Shown here: piece after piece, positions 57,601-64,000 of the stretch
How positions within the stretch are numbered: position 1 is the first letter of the stretch
Layout: every line of letters starts with the position of its first letter
NCBI RefSeq assembly: GCF_003583925.1
Contig: NZ_QYCN01000014.1
Coordinates: forward strand, 14,105-78,104
Reading direction: 5' to 3'
DNA: 64,000 nucleotides
DNA from: Hymenobacter rubripertinctus
GTDB lineage: Bacteria > Bacteroidota > Bacteroidia > Cytophagales > Hymenobacteraceae
Notes under the pieces: generated by a model
Seen by the model: only the letters and a program-made list of their open reading frames with translations
What the model was told of the DNA's origin: nothing
Databases searched by the model: none
Translations under genes and position numbers: made by a program

Positions 57601-58216
57601 TTTTCAGGATGGGGGCGGCGGCCGGATTGTGGTACAGGGCCTGGCCATCGGGCCGGAAGCGGATGATGGGCTGGGGGCTTTGCTCCGCCAGCTGCGAAAG
57701 CTCCTGCACCCGCTGCTGGGCCAGCTGCGCTTCGGTCACGTCTTCGTAGCTCCAGATGTGGAGCATGGTGACGCCGTTCTGGACCACCGGCAGGTAATCC
57801 TGTTGCAGCACGCGGCCGTCGTGCAGCCTGATGAGCTGCCCGCTGCTGCGCACCTGGGCTTCGGTTAGCTGGCGGTTCTGCTGCTGGATGCGCTTGCGGT
57901 TGGGTACCCGGAGCCGGGCTTTGCGCAGCAACAGCGCCACCGGCTGGCCCATGAAATAGGCTGCTGGCTGGTTTAGGCCAAACAGCTCGCACATGCGCTG
58001 GTTGACCAGCATAACCGTATGGTCCTGATTTTCGGCCAGAATAGCCGTGGTCATGGTTTGGAGCAGGGCGGCGGCCTGGGCCGTAGCGGCCTGGGAACGG
58101 CCCTGTAACTCGGCCAGCTGGGAGCGAGCATCCAGGCAGGCCGTGTGAGCTTGCTGCCAGGCCCGGCGGACGTGGCGCAGTTGCCGGCGCTGATGACGGT
58201 GGCTGATCGAATCCAT
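54644..58216 (-). CDS. Hybrid sensor histidine kinase with five PAS domains, receiver and HPt
   Basis: A 1190-residue cytoplasmic hybrid kinase. Five PAS domains occupy about residues 45-665 (starts near LLQTMTTAILAENQDHTV, LSQLAEQSPQPIIRF, INDTVPTIVFIFD, ITNTIPNLVYIYD, IDTVPNLIYLKD). The phosphoacceptor is His696 in NMSHEIRTPMNG. The ATP-binding domain follows (NLLNNAIKF, DTGIGISEG, GGSGLGLSISRGL). A receiver domain has Asp985 in VVLMDIQMPGMDG, and the C-terminal HPt domain has His1130 (AAHHLKSSIDG). No transmembrane helix is visible, so it should sense a soluble or redox signal. The sigma-54 regulator gene ends 29 bases upstream, and the HPt domain is the likely route to it. Confidence 0.93.
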   Translation of the reverse strand: MDSISHRHQRRQLRHVRRAWQQAHTACLDARSQLAELQGRSQAATAQAAALLQTMTTAILAENQDHTVMLVNQRMCELFGLNQPAAYFMGQPVALLLRKARLRVPNRKRIQQQNRQLTEAQVRSSGQLIRLHDGRVLQQDYLPVVQNGVTMLHIWSYEDVTEAQLAQQRVQELSQLAEQSPQPIIRFRPDGQALYHNPAAAPILKNLTKTAAADTRTLLQAEIGRARASGETRTLELSLANEFYLWTIAPLGHDQGANVYLTAIGERRRAEAELLRNQLFTARINDTVPTIVFIFDLVAQRLEYCNRQVELILGYKPEQVLAMGSDMARQLLHPDDFIVAQHRSGQRDKLKEREVMQSEYRFRHHDGSWRWLSIRSTAFTHHQDGQVHQLVGSAADVTERRETDENLRQSRFLVDRITNTIPNLVYIYDVASASNVYCNRFMESMLGYTEAELQQLGSNMISHMTPPAEARRLRQHFGEVARQRDSEVLHLEYMLYHRNGSIRWLRISNTPFARNEQGHVTQIIGSAEDITRWKIADEQRRSANRRLAEQNRLFRQVIDTVPNLIYLKDGQGNYLLANQATAQLYALSNEALLQTPAANLLRRFPDLHRHHMQDEQVLRTQQEIDVEETFDDEQGHLRWFRTIKRPFVLADGTVQVLGVDNDITELKLTQRALEQAKEVAEQNAQTRQTFLTNMSHEIRTPMNGIMGLTELLVKTTLTPEQRQFLHHIQYSAENLLVIINDILDMAQLGAGRVRLEQVPFELQEVLKASCQALLPKATEKGISLRLQLPHAAPNWVSGDPYRLRQVLLNLLNNAIKFTEKGQVLLTYQRVSLPGAVARYQFSVLDTGIGISEGQLHQLFEPFTQASASTAREYGGSGLGLSISRGLVELLGGELTAESKLGQGSTFRFTLELPPAQAVAQAVAAPPPNYQLLRGRRVLLTEDNAVNQLLVQVMLKGWGITVDTASSGAEALALFRQHQYAVVLMDIQMPGMDGVAATQLLRQHPDPARAATPVVALTAHAMPGEEARYLTAGLDAYLSKPFQETELFHVLAKLLNLTPDAPLTPTALPCPALLPPERLYDVEQLRRLSDNDEVFIRRLVAIFVSTTPPVVADLERHLREQNLQKLGAAAHHLKSSIDGLQVTPLRSVLRDLEAAAYAPATADWERLTQGVEQVRHIVDEVIRQLQADFSA

Positions 58217-58245
58217 GGCAGGAGGGTAGGCCGGCCCGCAAAGGG

Positions 58246-59613
58246 TCAGCGGATGTGCACTTCGTTGTTCTGTACCATACGATACACAGTGGACTTTCCG
58301 ATTTGCAGCTTGGCCGCTACCTGCAAAATATTGCCGTTGTGGGCATCCAGGTACCGTTGCACAATGGCGGCCATCTGGTGGCGCAACGACTCGTTGCTGA
58401 TGACATCGGGCACGGCTGTTTCCGTTTGTAAATGGCGCAGCGGCAGGTCCTGGGGCTGAATCTGGTCGTGTTCGGCCAGAACGGCGGCCAGCTCCACTAC
58501 CGCCTTCAGCTCCCGCACGTTGCCCGGGAAGGAGTAGCGCAGCAGCTTCTGGCGGGCCGCCTCCGACAGGGTGCAGGTGGCCATGTTGTTCTGCTTGCAG
58601 AACTCGCCCAGGAAGGAATCGGCCAGCAGCAGCACATCCTCGCCCCGCTCGCGCAACGGCGGCAGCACGATGGGCAGCCCCAGCAGGCGGTAGTACAGAT
58701 CCTCCCGGAAGCGGCCTTCCTGCACTTCCTGCGCCAGGTCGCAGTGGGTGGCCACCATCAGGCGGGCGTCAAACGGAATGGTGGAGCTGCCGCCCACCCG
58801 GCTTACCTCGCGCTCCTGCAACACCCGCAGCAATTTGGCTTGCAGGCTCATGTCGAGCTCGGCCACTTCGTCCAGAAACAGCGTGCCCTTGTGGGCTTCC
58901 TCAAACCGGCCAATGCGCCGGGCTACGGCTCCGGTAAAGGCCCCTTTCTCGTGGCCAAACAGCTCACTTTCTACCAGCTCCCGCGGAATGGCCGCTACGT
59001 TCACGGCCACGAACGACGCGTTGCGCCGGTCGGAGCCGTAGTGAATGGCCTTCGCTACCAGCTCCTTGCCCGTGCCGGTTTCGCCGCTGATGGAAACGGT
59101 GATGTTGGTGCGGGCCGCCTTCTCAATGAGCGCGTACAGTTGCCTGATCTGGTTGCTTTCGCCCAGGATGGCCCGCTGAGCGTCGTACTTCTGGCCGATT
59201 TGTTCGCGCAGGCGCGTATTTTCCTGCCGCAGCTCCAGCTGCTTGCGGATGTTGCCCACCGTATTCCACAACCGGTCAACCGTTTCCTCATCCTTCACCA
59301 GATAGTCGTACGCGCCCTGGCGCAGCATCCCGATGGCCGTGCGAATGTCTTCCTGGCCCGATATGGCAATGACGGCCACATTCGGCAGGCGCTCCTTGAT
59401 CTGCTGGAGGACTTGGTCGCCTTTACCGTCCGGTAAAGAGTAATCGAGCGTGATGATGTCGGGCTTGTCGCCCAGGTTGTCGAGGCAGGACTGGGCAGTG
59501 GTGAACCGGCGAATCGTGTAGTCGGGGTTCTGGGCCAGCTTGTATTCCAGCAGTTCACCGTACCAGGCATTATCCTCAACAATGAAGATAGAAATAGGAA
59601 AAGGGATGCTCAT
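58246..59613 (-). CDS. Sigma-54-dependent response regulator (NtrC family)
   Basis: A 455-residue transcription activator. The receiver domain (about residues 7-125) has the phospho-accepting Asp57 in LDYSLPDGKG. The AAA+ domain (about 148-380) has Walker A GETGTGKE from 177 and the sigma-54 contact loop GAFTGA at 224-229, both intact. The C-terminus ends in a Fis-like helix-turn-helix (ILQVAAKLQIGKSTVYRMVQ). It activates sigma-54 promoters when phosphorylated. The partner is the hybrid kinase directly downstream, only 29 bases away. Targets are unknown; the divergent T9SS protein gene at 59956 is a neighbour but no sigma-54 site was found before it. Confidence 0.95.
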   Translation of the reverse strand: MSIPFPISIFIVEDNAWYGELLEYKLAQNPDYTIRRFTTAQSCLDNLGDKPDIITLDYSLPDGKGDQVLQQIKERLPNVAVIAISGQEDIRTAIGMLRQGAYDYLVKDEETVDRLWNTVGNIRKQLELRQENTRLREQIGQKYDAQRAILGESNQIRQLYALIEKAARTNITVSISGETGTGKELVAKAIHYGSDRRNASFVAVNVAAIPRELVESELFGHEKGAFTGAVARRIGRFEEAHKGTLFLDEVAELDMSLQAKLLRVLQEREVSRVGGSSTIPFDARLMVATHCDLAQEVQEGRFREDLYYRLLGLPIVLPPLRERGEDVLLLADSFLGEFCKQNNMATCTLSEAARQKLLRYSFPGNVRELKAVVELAAVLAEHDQIQPQDLPLRHLQTETAVPDVISNESLRHQMAAIVQRYLDAHNGNILQVAAKLQIGKSTVYRMVQNNEVHIR

Positions 59614-59955
59614 CGCAAAAAGGAGGGAAGCGAGACCAGAACACCACCGGCGCGCGTCCCGTCCAAAGTTGGGACGCGCAGGTATCGGGAATGTTCAATT
59701 CTCAGAAAAGCTGTTTTCGAAGCCGAAAAAAGGGATAAAACGGGCAATGACGCGAGTATAAGCGGGATTTACGGGGATACCAAACTTTCCCGATTTAGGA
59801 AGCAGAATCCCGGAATGAAGCAATATGTGTTTTTGATTATTATCATAAGATACTGATAATCAAGTTTTAAAAGAATTTATTTAAAGTTGGCGGCGTAATT
59901 GGTACCAGGGATGTGGCTCCCCCATATGGGTGAGTACCAACCAATTGCTGCTGCT
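59614..59955. other. Divergent promoter region of the two-component pair and the T9SS gene
   Basis: About 340 bases. Near the regulator gene is a GC-rich inverted repeat (59652-59660 GCGCGTCCC with 59671-59679), and towards the T9SS gene a strongly AT-rich part including TGATTATTATC and GATAATCA (about 59834-59862). No GG-N10-GC sigma-54 site was found. Confidence 0.5.
59652..59679. promoter_or_regulatory. Short inverted repeat upstream of the response regulator
   Basis: GCGCGTCCC and GGGACGCGC flank ten bases, 39-66 bases before the regulator's ATG. It may be an operator or a leader hairpin. Confidence 0.35.
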
Positions 59956-62184
59956 ATGTTACGCCTCTACTCTTCCCGCACACACCAATGGCTGTCGGCC
60001 ATTCTTTGCCTGGTCTGTAGTTTTTGTACGTTGCCCGGGTGGGCCGCCAGCCCTGCCATTTACGCCAACAGCGGCCCCCAGGGAGCCCAAGTTACCCAAA
60101 CCTGCACCACCAAGGACAACATAACCGTCTGCTTTGGAAGCGTAACCAATCCGGCTCTGGCCACCGATGCCGATTTTAAGTCGGCCGCCGTCATGAACGT
60201 GCCGGTTTCCTCGCTGGTCAGTTCCATTCGGTTGCGGATGGACTTAACTGGCCCGGCCCCGGGTGCCCCTACCAATTACCGGGCGGGCGTAGTGGTAGAG
60301 CGCAGTGGCGGCGTGCTGGACCTGGCGGGCCTGACGCTGACCAATGCTATTATTATCCGCACGCTGAAGAAGAACGGAACCAGCTCTACAGTGCAGGAAG
60401 AAATGCCGGTTAGTGCCGCGCTGGCAGGCCTGGTGCTGGGCCAGAACACCGGCCCGGTCCGGTTGGAGTTTATCGCCTCCAAGCCATTTGACCAGATCGA
60501 AATCGAAGCAGCTTCCCTGCTGAGCCTGGGCTACAACCTGAAGGTGTATTACGCCTATGCCATTGATGCCAACGTTATCAACAACGCAAAAGGCTACCTG
60601 TCGCGCTTCGACAACCCATCGGCCAGCAATTACAGCACTGCGGTTATAAAGCGGGGCATTACGGTGTGCGTAAACGACCGGGTGAGCAACCCGCTGAACG
60701 CCGTGGACAAGGACCTGACCAAGTATGCCGTCATGGGTTCGTTGGTAGACCTGAGCTGCCCAACCACCTTGCGCACCCAACTCGAAGGCACCGCCCCGGC
60801 AGGGTATGAGGCGGGCTTCGTGGTAGGCAACGGGGGGCTGCTGGACGTGAGCATTCTCGACGGCCTGCGCATTACCACCTATCTGGGCACTACCGTGCAG
60901 GATAGCAGCAACAATGTCAACCTGCTGAATCTGAAACTGCTGCCCGGCGGCCAGTATGCCGTACATTTCCCGACCAGCAAGCCCTACGACCGGGTAGAAA
61001 TCCGGCGCACCAGCCTGCTGAGCGCCCTCGACAACCTGCGCATTTATTATGGCTTCGGCTTGGAGCCCCGGGTTTTCCGCGACGAAACTCCCCGGCTTTC
61101 CCAGTTCGGGAATGCCGCCAGCAAGTACCAGGTGAGCATCAAAAAGTCGAATCCGCTGCTGGCCCTCTGCCTGCTCTGCTCGGTAAACAACCCCGAGCGC
61201 ACCGCCGACAACAGCCTGACGAATTTCGCTACCGTGCAGACGCCCCTGACCGTCGGTTACACCATCGGACTGAAGATGAAGCTGGACGGGCCGGGACAGG
61301 CGGGCAACACGGCCGGCGTAATCCTGGGAACGAATACGAACCTGCTCGACGTGGATCTGCTGGCCAACATCCGGGTAAATACCTACACTGCCAATGGCAC
61401 CGAGCTAGCCGAAAGTGCCACCGGTAGCGCCTTGCTGAAACTGGAAGTGCTGGCCGATGGCCGGCGGGAAGTGTCGTTCCGCACAACTCAGGATTTCGAC
61501 TGGGTGGAAGTGGAGCTGATGACCGGGGTATCGTTGCTGAGCGGAACGGCTGTATACTACGGCTTTGCTGAGGACCGCCCCACTGGTTTCCCGAGCATCG
61601 TTACGGTTCCGGCTCCGCTGCCCGTACAACTGGTGGGTTTTACGGCCAAGGCCCACGGCCAGACCGTGGACCTGGCCTGGCAAACAGCTACCGAGCTCAA
61701 CAGCGACTATTTCGTAGTAGAACGGTCGGCTAACCCCAGCCAGGGTTTTGTGGCCGTGAGTCGGGTGAAGGCTGCGGGTACTACCGCCACCGGTCGGGCG
61801 TACACGCTGCGCGATACGGAGGCGGCTCTGCTGCCCGCCGGAGTACTGTACTATCGTTTGCGCCAGGTAGATGCGGATGGTACGCAAGTGTACTCCTCGG
61901 TAGTAGTGGTAGCGCGCAAAGACGTGGCCGCTTCCCTGGCCGTGTACCCCAACCCAGCTGCTACCACCGATATCGTGCGACTAACCATGTCGGGGCTTCC
62001 CGAAGGGCAGTACCAGCTGCTGGTCTACAACATGCAGGGTAGCCTGGTCAGCCAGCAGCCTCTAACGGAGCAACAAGGTCGGGTCGCCGTGGAAACGTTG
62101 CGCGCCGGCATGTATCAGGTGATAGTACAGGATGCCGCTGGCCAGCAGGTAGCGTCGCAACGACTGGTGCTGAGTGGCCACTAA
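59956..62184 (+). CDS. T9SS-exported protein with three copies of an unrecognised domain
   Basis: A 742-residue exported protein. The start at 59956 (MLRLYSSRTHQWLSAILCLV) gives the best signal peptide, cleaved near residue 32. It is followed by three repeats of about 170-180 residues, beginning near 45, 226 and 396. Each carries a cysteine-based opening (TVCFGSVTNPALATDADF; TVCVNDRVSNPLNAVDKDL; LCSVNNPERTADNSL), a central L.m.L.G.a.....aGvv...gGllDv..L, and an ending SKPFDQIEIEAASLLSLGYNLKVYYAYA and variants. I do not recognise this domain; it looks like a beta-sandwich. The last 190 residues hold a fibronectin-like domain and a T9SS type A sorting domain (LAVYPNPAATTDI, ending QRLVLSGH). 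It is probably displayed on the surface. Confidence 0.87.
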   Translation: MLRLYSSRTHQWLSAILCLVCSFCTLPGWAASPAIYANSGPQGAQVTQTCTTKDNITVCFGSVTNPALATDADFKSAAVMNVPVSSLVSSIRLRMDLTGPAPGAPTNYRAGVVVERSGGVLDLAGLTLTNAIIIRTLKKNGTSSTVQEEMPVSAALAGLVLGQNTGPVRLEFIASKPFDQIEIEAASLLSLGYNLKVYYAYAIDANVINNAKGYLSRFDNPSASNYSTAVIKRGITVCVNDRVSNPLNAVDKDLTKYAVMGSLVDLSCPTTLRTQLEGTAPAGYEAGFVVGNGGLLDVSILDGLRITTYLGTTVQDSSNNVNLLNLKLLPGGQYAVHFPTSKPYDRVEIRRTSLLSALDNLRIYYGFGLEPRVFRDETPRLSQFGNAASKYQVSIKKSNPLLALCLLCSVNNPERTADNSLTNFATVQTPLTVGYTIGLKMKLDGPGQAGNTAGVILGTNTNLLDVDLLANIRVNTYTANGTELAESATGSALLKLEVLADGRREVSFRTTQDFDWVEVELMTGVSLLSGTAVYYGFAEDRPTGFPSIVTVPAPLPVQLVGFTAKAHGQTVDLAWQTATELNSDYFVVERSANPSQGFVAVSRVKAAGTTATGRAYTLRDTEAALLPAGVLYYRLRQVDADGTQVYSSVVVVARKDVAASLAVYPNPAATTDIVRLTMSGLPEGQYQLLVYNMQGSLVSQQPLTEQQGRVAVETLRAGMYQVIVQDAAGQQVASQRLVLSGH

Positions 62185-62680
62185 GCGGCCGGCAACGGGC
62201 AACCACCGTCTTTAAACTACCCTATTCTTCGTTTGCTTGATTGTTATGCGAGTCAGAGAGCCCCGCTGTTGCAGGTCAGCGGGGCTCTTCGCGTTCCACC
62301 GAATCCGGGCAGGAAACAGGGTGAGGAAAATGGATCGACTTATTGCATAATCTGGTGCCAAATCAGTCCTGAAGCTGGCTGCGGAGGCTTCAAATAATGC
62401 TTACCAACCGGCCTTGCATAAGCGTTGAGAAACGTAGTCGGCTGTTAAGGGTATTGCAATTAAATGCAGCATCATACTAGAAAATCGATGGGCGTATGGG
62501 GGCAAGGCCTGGTTTAGATGAAATATTATCAAAAAATAACTGTCGGGGCTGAGTGGGAGATGAAGAGGAGGGGAGTGATTATAAGCGGGTAAATGATAAT
62601 ATTGTGGTAACCTATAGCGGTTGATAAAATAGCACTTTTGCGGCCGCTAAGCACTGTTCCACTCTTTCACCCCACACTGC
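62185..62680. other. Intergenic region with terminator and AT-rich stretch
   Basis: About 496 bases. A hairpin terminator is at 62257-62288; the remainder is AT-rich and has no gene. CACTTTTG at 62633-62640, 41 bases before the nuclease start, is one base away from a -7 box. Confidence 0.55.
62257..62288 (+). terminator. Hairpin terminator after the T9SS gene
   Basis: AGAGCCCCGCT and AGCGGGGCTCT are perfect complements around ten bases, about 70 bases beyond the stop codon. Confidence 0.65.
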
Positions 62681-63568
62681 ATGTCACGTACCGTTATCCG
62701 CCTGCTCGGCCTGGCGCTGCTCACCAGCCTTGCCGCCTCCTGCTCCAAAGACGCCGTAGTGCCCACCGCCAGCCCCAGTGCCGCCGTGCAAAGTGCCGAC
62801 GCCACGGCCACGCGTGACAATAATCTGGCGCTGGGCAACCCCAGCGGGGCGCAGGCCGATTCGTACTTCTACTGGAACTACCTCATCACCAAGCCCCAGT
62901 ATACCATGTCGTATCACCGCGACCGGGGTACGCCCAACTGGGTGAGCTGGCACCTGAGCAGCGCCTGGATTGGCAGTACTCCCCGCCAGGACAACTTCGC
63001 GGCCGACAACACCCTGCCCAGCGGCTGGTACCGGGTGGGGAGCACCAGCTACTCCGGTTCTGGCTTCGACCGGGGCCACCAGTGCCCCTCCGCCGACCGG
63101 ACTGGCTCCGTCGCCGACAACTCGGCTACTTTCCTGATGGACAACATGATTCCGCAGGCGCCCAACAACAACCAGCGCACCTGGGCCGGCCTGGAAAACT
63201 ACTGCCGCACCCTCGTCAATGCCGGCAACGAGCTCTACATCATCTGTGGCAGCTACGGCAAGGGCGGAACTGGTTCGGCTGGCTACAAAACCACCCTCGA
63301 CAATGGCCGCGTAACCGTGCCCGCCCGCTGCTGGAAAGTAGTGGTCGTGCTGCCGACAGGCGCCGGCGACGCCTCCCGCGTCACCAGCAGCACCCGCGTC
63401 ATTGCCATCGATACGCCCAACGATAACTCCCTGAATACCTCCTGGGGCACCTACCGGACCACCGTCGATGCCATCGAATCGGCTACGGGCTACAACCTGC
63501 TGTCGGCAGTGTCCACGTCCGTGCAATCGGTGGTGGAGGCCCGCGTAGACAGCGGTCCGACCAACTAA
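62681..63568 (+). CDS. DNA/RNA non-specific endonuclease (NUC1 family), lipoprotein
   Basis: A 295-residue exported nuclease. The lipobox LAASC (Cys21) indicates a lipoprotein. The ββα-metal domain covers about residues 60-275, with the active-site DRGHQCPSADR motif (general base His133) and the metal-binding asparagine in FLMDNMIPQAPNNNQRTWAGLE. All the key residues of the NUC1/Serratia-type family are present. It probably degrades extracellular or periplasmic nucleic acid for nutrition. It stands alone, with a terminator right after it. Confidence 0.92.
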   Translation: MSRTVIRLLGLALLTSLAASCSKDAVVPTASPSAAVQSADATATRDNNLALGNPSGAQADSYFYWNYLITKPQYTMSYHRDRGTPNWVSWHLSSAWIGSTPRQDNFAADNTLPSGWYRVGSTSYSGSGFDRGHQCPSADRTGSVADNSATFLMDNMIPQAPNNNQRTWAGLENYCRTLVNAGNELYIICGSYGKGGTGSAGYKTTLDNGRVTVPARCWKVVVVLPTGAGDASRVTSSTRVIAIDTPNDNSLNTSWGTYRTTVDAIESATGYNLLSAVSTSVQSVVEARVDSGPTN

Positions 63569-63595
63569 CTGAGGCACTTGTTTCGATTGCGCTTA

Positions 63596-63627
63596 CCAGA
63601 AGGCCCGGTTTGCGCCGGGCCTTCTGG
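63596..63627 (+). terminator. Hairpin terminator after the nuclease gene
   Basis: CCAGAAGGCCCGG pairs with CCGGGCCTTCTGG around six bases, 28 bases beyond the stop codon. Confidence 0.8.
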
Positions 63628-64000
63628 CGTTTTGCCTGGTGGCAGAAGCGAGGGCTTTTTAGTGTTTAGTCGTTGGAAACCGGGCCTTTGCCTTTGGGTT
63701 TCTGCTGCTTCGTCTAAAGTCGTTTCCCGGGCTGAGTAAAAGGGCGTACTTTTATTTTGAGTAAAGTGAGAAGGAATTGAGGGGAGATGAACAGGAAGCC
63801 GCGCTGCAACGCGGCTTTTTGTATGCGGTGCCCCGCAAGGGCATCCGCAATGGTTTCGCAACCCGTTCATAACGCCGGACTAATCTGGGTTTCGGAAATT
63901 TGAAACCAGCAGGCCTGGCTCGGAGCTGCCAGCCTCCGGTCAGGGCATATGGCTGTCGTATCGGATTCGCCGTCCTGGTTTTCGGGCAATTCGGGGCGGT
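63628..64000. other. Window end without a gene
   Basis: About 370 bases without a supported gene. An intrinsic-terminator-like hairpin (63797-63820) has no gene upstream of it other than the already terminated nuclease. Confidence 0.5.
63797..63820 (+). terminator. Orphan intrinsic terminator
   Basis: AGCCGCG and CGCGGCT around CTGCAA, followed by five T. It may end a short transcript starting near a TACTTTTA box at 63747, or be a backup for the nuclease gene. Confidence 0.55.

Noticed and set aside
59614..59955. Sigma-54 promoter in front of the T9SS gene next to the NtrC-type regulator
   Set aside because: GG-N10-GC spacing was not found; the nearest GG words have other spacings.

Overview
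The window is chromosomal DNA from a high-GC member of the Bacteroidota, most probably a Hymenobacter or close relative (Hymenobacteraceae). The evidence is seen directly: five secreted proteins end in type IX secretion (T9SS) sorting domains; there are a TonB receptor with a DUF4249 lipoprotein partner, FadL-type and other beta-barrel proteins, and DUF2807 and DUF72 proteins. Ribosome binding sites are largely absent, and several genes are preceded by the Bacteroidota promoter -7 motif TAnnTTTG. No rRNA, tRNA, CRISPR array, prophage or intact insertion sequence was seen.

Layout. 0-14.6 kb: RlpA, a DUF72 protein, two small outer-membrane barrel candidates, a T9SS metzincin protease, a KAS III enzyme, a three-PA14 T9SS protein, DUF2807, an NTF2-like protein, an M13 peptidase and a small membrane protein. 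14.6-15.5 kb: a gene-free block of structured repeats. 15.5-29.3 kb: ArfB, MgtE, cyanophycinase, a FadL-GDSL lipase pair, YpdA-DoxX, a lipoprotein flanked by polA and a stray copy of the polA 3' end, an AhpD-like protein with its AraC-type neighbour, and a DUF2383 protein. 29.4-36.7 kb: a leftward nutrient-uptake operon (unknown 280-aa protein, TonB receptor, DUF4249 lipoprotein, large MG2/plug-like protein). 37-41.5 kb: EamA transporter, M1 peptidase, dihydrolipoyl dehydrogenase. 41.6-48.4 kb: an accessory stretch with a very AT-rich gene, a possible small gene, a coiled-coil protein, an XRE regulator with a palindromic operator candidate, and a 1074-aa LRR-like T9SS protein. 48.4-54.3 kb: MnmD, an overlapping thioesterase/ThiE-like pair, a three-gene type III polyketide cluster (flavoprotein, type III PKS, methyltransferase), a tiny sorting-domain-only secreted protein and a 38-aa membrane peptide. 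54.6-63.6 kb: a five-PAS hybrid histidine kinase with its sigma-54 response regulator, a T9SS protein with three copies of an unrecognised domain, and a NUC1 endonuclease lipoprotein.

The most noteworthy signals are the type III PKS cluster, an array of palindromes spaced exactly 42 bp apart, several families of long intergenic inverted repeats (one of which also occurs inside polA), identical QGSLF sliding-clamp-like motifs in PolA and the DUF72 protein, the duplicated polA 3' end, the triplicated unknown secreted domain and the 38-aa ORF. Most of the rest is ordinary housekeeping and cell-envelope content.
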